Below, piece by piece: positions 59,592-64,000 of a stretch of DNA of 64,000 nt. Within the stretch, counting starts at the first letter, position 1. Every line of letters starts with the position of its first letter. The stretch is taken from positions 7,192,001 through 7,256,000 of the forward strand of contig NZ_CP023691.1 of NCBI RefSeq assembly GCF_008704855.1. Reading direction: 5' to 3'. The notes under the pieces are model-generated. The model had not been told where the DNA came from. It searched no databases and saw only the letters and a list, made by a program, of their open reading frames with translations. A program made the position numbers and the translations under genes. Source of the DNA: Streptomyces platensis (GTDB lineage Bacteria; Actinomycetota; Actinomycetes; Streptomycetales; Streptomycetaceae).

Positions 59592-59633
59592 CATCCGCAT
59601 CCGCATCCGCATCCGCATCCGCATCCGCATCCG
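59592..59633. repeat. Seven tandem copies of CATCCG
   Basis: A perfect hexanucleotide microsatellite of 42 bases, immediately after the MFS terminator and about 60 bases before the MeaB stop. It is non-coding. Such a tract is prone to length change by slippage. Confidence 0.95.
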
Positions 59634-59692
59634 CGTGACGCGCTGGCCAATGCGTCGTGCCTGCGCCGAGTGTCCGACTCTGCGGACACCCC

Positions 59693-60700
59693 CTAGGCCT
59701 CGCCCGGCGCGCCGTCCCCCAGGCCGAAGGCGTCCAGCAGGCGTTCGGCGGCCAGCGTCGCGGTGAGTTCGCCGTCGCGTACCGCGCGTTCGACCTCCGG
59801 GCCCAGCCGGCGTACCTCGGGGTGTTCCTGGAGGCGGTCGATCAGCCGCTCGCGGACCATCGACCAGGTCCAGTCGACCTGCTGGACCCGGCGCCGCTCG
59901 GCCAGTGCCCCGGTGGACTCCAGCAGGGTGCGATGCTGCTCGATCCGCTCCCAGACGCCCTTCAGACCGGTGCCCTCACGCGCGCTACAGGTCAGCACCG
60001 GCGGGGTCCAGGCCGCGTCGGAGGGCTGCAACAGCCGCAGCGCACCGGCCAGTTCACGGGCCGCCGAGCGGGCATCGCGCTCGTGCGGACCGTCGGCCTT
60101 GTTGACGGAGACCAGGTCCGCCAGCTCCAGCACACCCTTCTTGATGCCCTGGAGCTGGTCGCCGGTGCGCGCCAGGGTCAGCAGCAGAAAGGTGTCGACC
60201 ATGTTGGCGACGGTGGTCTCGGACTGGCCGACGCCGACCGTCTCCACCAGGATCACGTCATAGCCCGCCGCCTCCATCACCACGATGGACTCCCGGGTGG
60301 CCCGGGCCACCCCGCCCAGCGTGCCGGACGTCGGGGAGGGCCGGACGAACGCCGCCGGGTCGGTCGCCAGCCGCTCCATCCTGGTCTTGTCGCCCAGGAT
60401 GGAACCGCCGGTACGGCTGGAGGACGGGTCGACAGCGAGCACCGCCACCCGGTGTCCCATCCCGGTCAGCAGCGTGCCGAGCGCGTCGATGAAGGTCGAC
60501 TTGCCGACGCCCGGCACCCCGCTGATGCCCACCCTGCGGGCCGAACCGGAGTACGGCAGCAGCTCGATCAGCAGCCGCTGGGCCGCCGCCCGGTGGTCCG
60601 GGCGGGTCGACTCGACCAGGGTGACGGCGCGGGCGATCCAGGCGCGGGAACCCGCCCGGACGCCCTCGGCGTACCGTTCGACATCGATCGTCGCAGGCAT
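59693..60700 (-). CDS. meaB: Methylmalonyl-CoA mutase-associated GTPase MeaB
   Basis: A 335-residue GTPase of the MeaB/ArgK family, a chaperone that loads and protects the cobalamin cofactor of methylmalonyl-CoA mutase. The P-loop is GVPGVGKST (61-69); other motifs are DPSSSRTGGSILGDKTRM, ESIVVMEAAGYDVILVETVGVGQSE and VNKADGPHERDA (GTP specificity region NKAD). It starts 10 bases after the mutase large-subunit stop, so it is the third gene of the operon. It ends close to a tandem repeat and a shared terminator. Confidence 0.96.
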   Translation of the reverse strand: MPATIDVERYAEGVRAGSRAWIARAVTLVESTRPDHRAAAQRLLIELLPYSGSARRVGISGVPGVGKSTFIDALGTLLTGMGHRVAVLAVDPSSSRTGGSILGDKTRMERLATDPAAFVRPSPTSGTLGGVARATRESIVVMEAAGYDVILVETVGVGQSETTVANMVDTFLLLTLARTGDQLQGIKKGVLELADLVSVNKADGPHERDARSAARELAGALRLLQPSDAAWTPPVLTCSAREGTGLKGVWERIEQHRTLLESTGALAERRRVQQVDWTWSMVRERLIDRLQEHPEVRRLGPEVERAVRDGELTATLAAERLLDAFGLGDGAPGEA

Positions 60701-60710
60701 GACCCCCCGC

Positions 60711-62980
<2,270 letters not shown>

Positions 62981-62981
<1 letters not shown>

Positions 62982-64000
62982 CACGCCACCTCCATGACAT
63001 CCAGGGCCGAGGACAGCACCTCGACCGCGTCGCAGCCCGTGAAGACGTAGGAGTCCACACCGGCCGCTGCGAATTCGTCCCGCCGCTCGCCCGGCTTGCC
63101 GGCCAGATGCACCCGCAGCGCACCCGCCGACTTCAGCGCGGCCGCCACGGCCGCCGCCTGCTCGCCGTACACCGCGTCGCTCGCACACAGACAGGCGATC
63201 CGCGCGCCACTGGCCGCGAACGCCTCGGCCACCGACTCGGCATCCACCGGCGCCGGCTCGGCCACCGTCTCGATACCGCCCGCCTGGAACAGATTGGCGG
63301 CGAATGCCACCCGCGCGGTGTGCGTCGCGACCGGGCCCAGCGCGGCGAGGAAGACCTTGGGGCGGGCACCGCTCGCCGCCAGCCGCGCATCGGAGCGTGC
63401 CCGCAGTTGCTCGAAGGCGTCGTCCCTGCGCACCCGCGGCAGCCCTCCGCCGATCGGCGCGGGCGCCGGCTCGCGGTGCACCGGCGGCTCGGCGAGATGC
63501 GGGAACTCGCTGACACCGGTGACCGGTTCGCGCCGGTGCGCGAGGTCCTCGGAACGGCGCTCCCAGGTGTCGGCCAGCCGGCCGGCGATCATCCCGGAGC
63601 GCAGTGCCGCGGCCTGGCCGCCGGCCCCCTCGATCTCCTGGAACCACGCCCAGGCGGCCCGGGCCAGCTCATCGGTGAGGTTCTCCACGTACCAGGAGCC
63701 GCCCGCCGGGTCGATCACCTTCGACAGATGCGACTCCTCCAGCAGCACGGACTGGGTGTTGCGGGCGATCCGCCGCGCGAACGCGTCGGGCAGGCCCAGC
63801 GCGGCGTCGAACGGCAGCACCGTCACCGCGTCGGCGCCCCCCACGCCCGCGGACAGACCGGCGACCGTGGTGCGCAGCATGTTCACCCACGGGTCCCGAC
63901 GGGTCATCATCACCGTGGAGGTGACCGCGTGCTGGCGCTGCGCGGACGCGGCGGGGGAGGCCCCGCACACCTCGGCGACCCGCGCCCACAGCCGGCGGGC
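62981..64000 (-). CDS. mutA: Methylmalonyl-CoA mutase, small (beta) subunit, C-terminal part
   Basis: The last 339 residues of the small subunit; the frame is open to the right edge, so the N-terminal half is missing. Visible parts are MMTRRDPWVNMLRTTVAGLSAGVGGADAVTVLPFDAALGLPDAFARRIARNTQSVLLEESHLSKVIDPAGGSWYVENLTDELARAAWAWFQEIE and the B12-like domain. In that domain the cobalt-ligand motif D-x-H-x-x-G of the large subunit is replaced by GPVATHTARV, as is known for these non-catalytic subunits. Its stop overlaps the large-subunit ATG. Confidence 0.95.

Noticed and set aside
59592..59633. Possible CRISPR-like repeat
   Set aside because: It is a uniform hexanucleotide with no spacers and no cas genes.

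Overview
The window is high-GC DNA (roughly 70% or more G+C, with G or C in most third codon positions) from a Streptomyces-like actinomycete chromosome. The signs are GTG and TTG starts, GGAGG-type ribosome binding sites, a WhiJ-type regulator/DUF397/ATP-binding-protein locus, many small regulators, and GC-rich hairpins between convergent genes. About 57 protein genes and one tRNA are supported. I see no insertion sequence, prophage, CRISPR array, rRNA or origin, so it reads as ordinary chromosome rather than an island.

Layout. 1-5,957: end of a TPR-type protein, an NADP-dependent oxidoreductase, a VOC protein, a CapA-type lipoprotein, a PAP2/diacylglycerol-kinase fusion and a GNAT acetyltransferase. 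6,085-15,593: a catalytically degenerate aminotransferase-fold protein, two metallo-beta-lactamase-fold hydrolases, a DedA-type membrane protein, a holin-IV/phosphodiesterase fusion, an APC permease, a fatty acid desaturase and an SseB-like protein. Several of these could act on membranes and lipids. 16,077-28,785: small membrane and secreted proteins, an NTF2-like protein, an MmyB-type regulator, pterin dehydratase, a YihY membrane protein, photolyase, a DUF1266 protein, a methyltransferase, a two-domain VOC protein, aldo/keto reductase, a membrane protein and a long-chain acyl-CoA ligase. 29,040-41,749: LysR regulator divergent from an SBF-type transporter, a secreted sialidase with five Asp boxes, an oxidoreductase divergent from a MarR regulator with clear operator repeats, FdhD, an FAD monooxygenase, chorismate mutase, aldehyde dehydrogenase and a DUF2254 protein.

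41,855-64,000: tRNA-Leu(GAG) with its own terminator. Next is a three-gene cluster (aldehyde dehydrogenase, permease, GMC oxidoreductase) that fits uptake and oxidation of choline to glycine betaine. Then come a DUF6314 protein, a secreted unknown protein divergent from a PucR-type regulator, a GNAT protein, a methyltransferase and a TetR regulator with a palindromic operator. A WhiJ-like locus follows: DUF574 methyltransferase, XRE/DUF5753 regulator, DUF397 protein and HATPase. After it are a LysR regulator and a MarR/MFS divergent pair. The window ends in a methylmalonyl-CoA mutase operon (small subunit, large subunit, MeaB) that runs off the right edge.

The points most worth a second look are: the aminotransferase-fold protein that has lost its catalytic lysine; the inverted 17-bp operator pair at the MarR/oxidoreductase locus; a nearly perfect 50-bp palindrome at 51,311-51,360; the strong hairpin upstream of chorismate mutase; the WhiJ-like locus with its triple TGCA motif; and several short, apparently recent sequence duplications.
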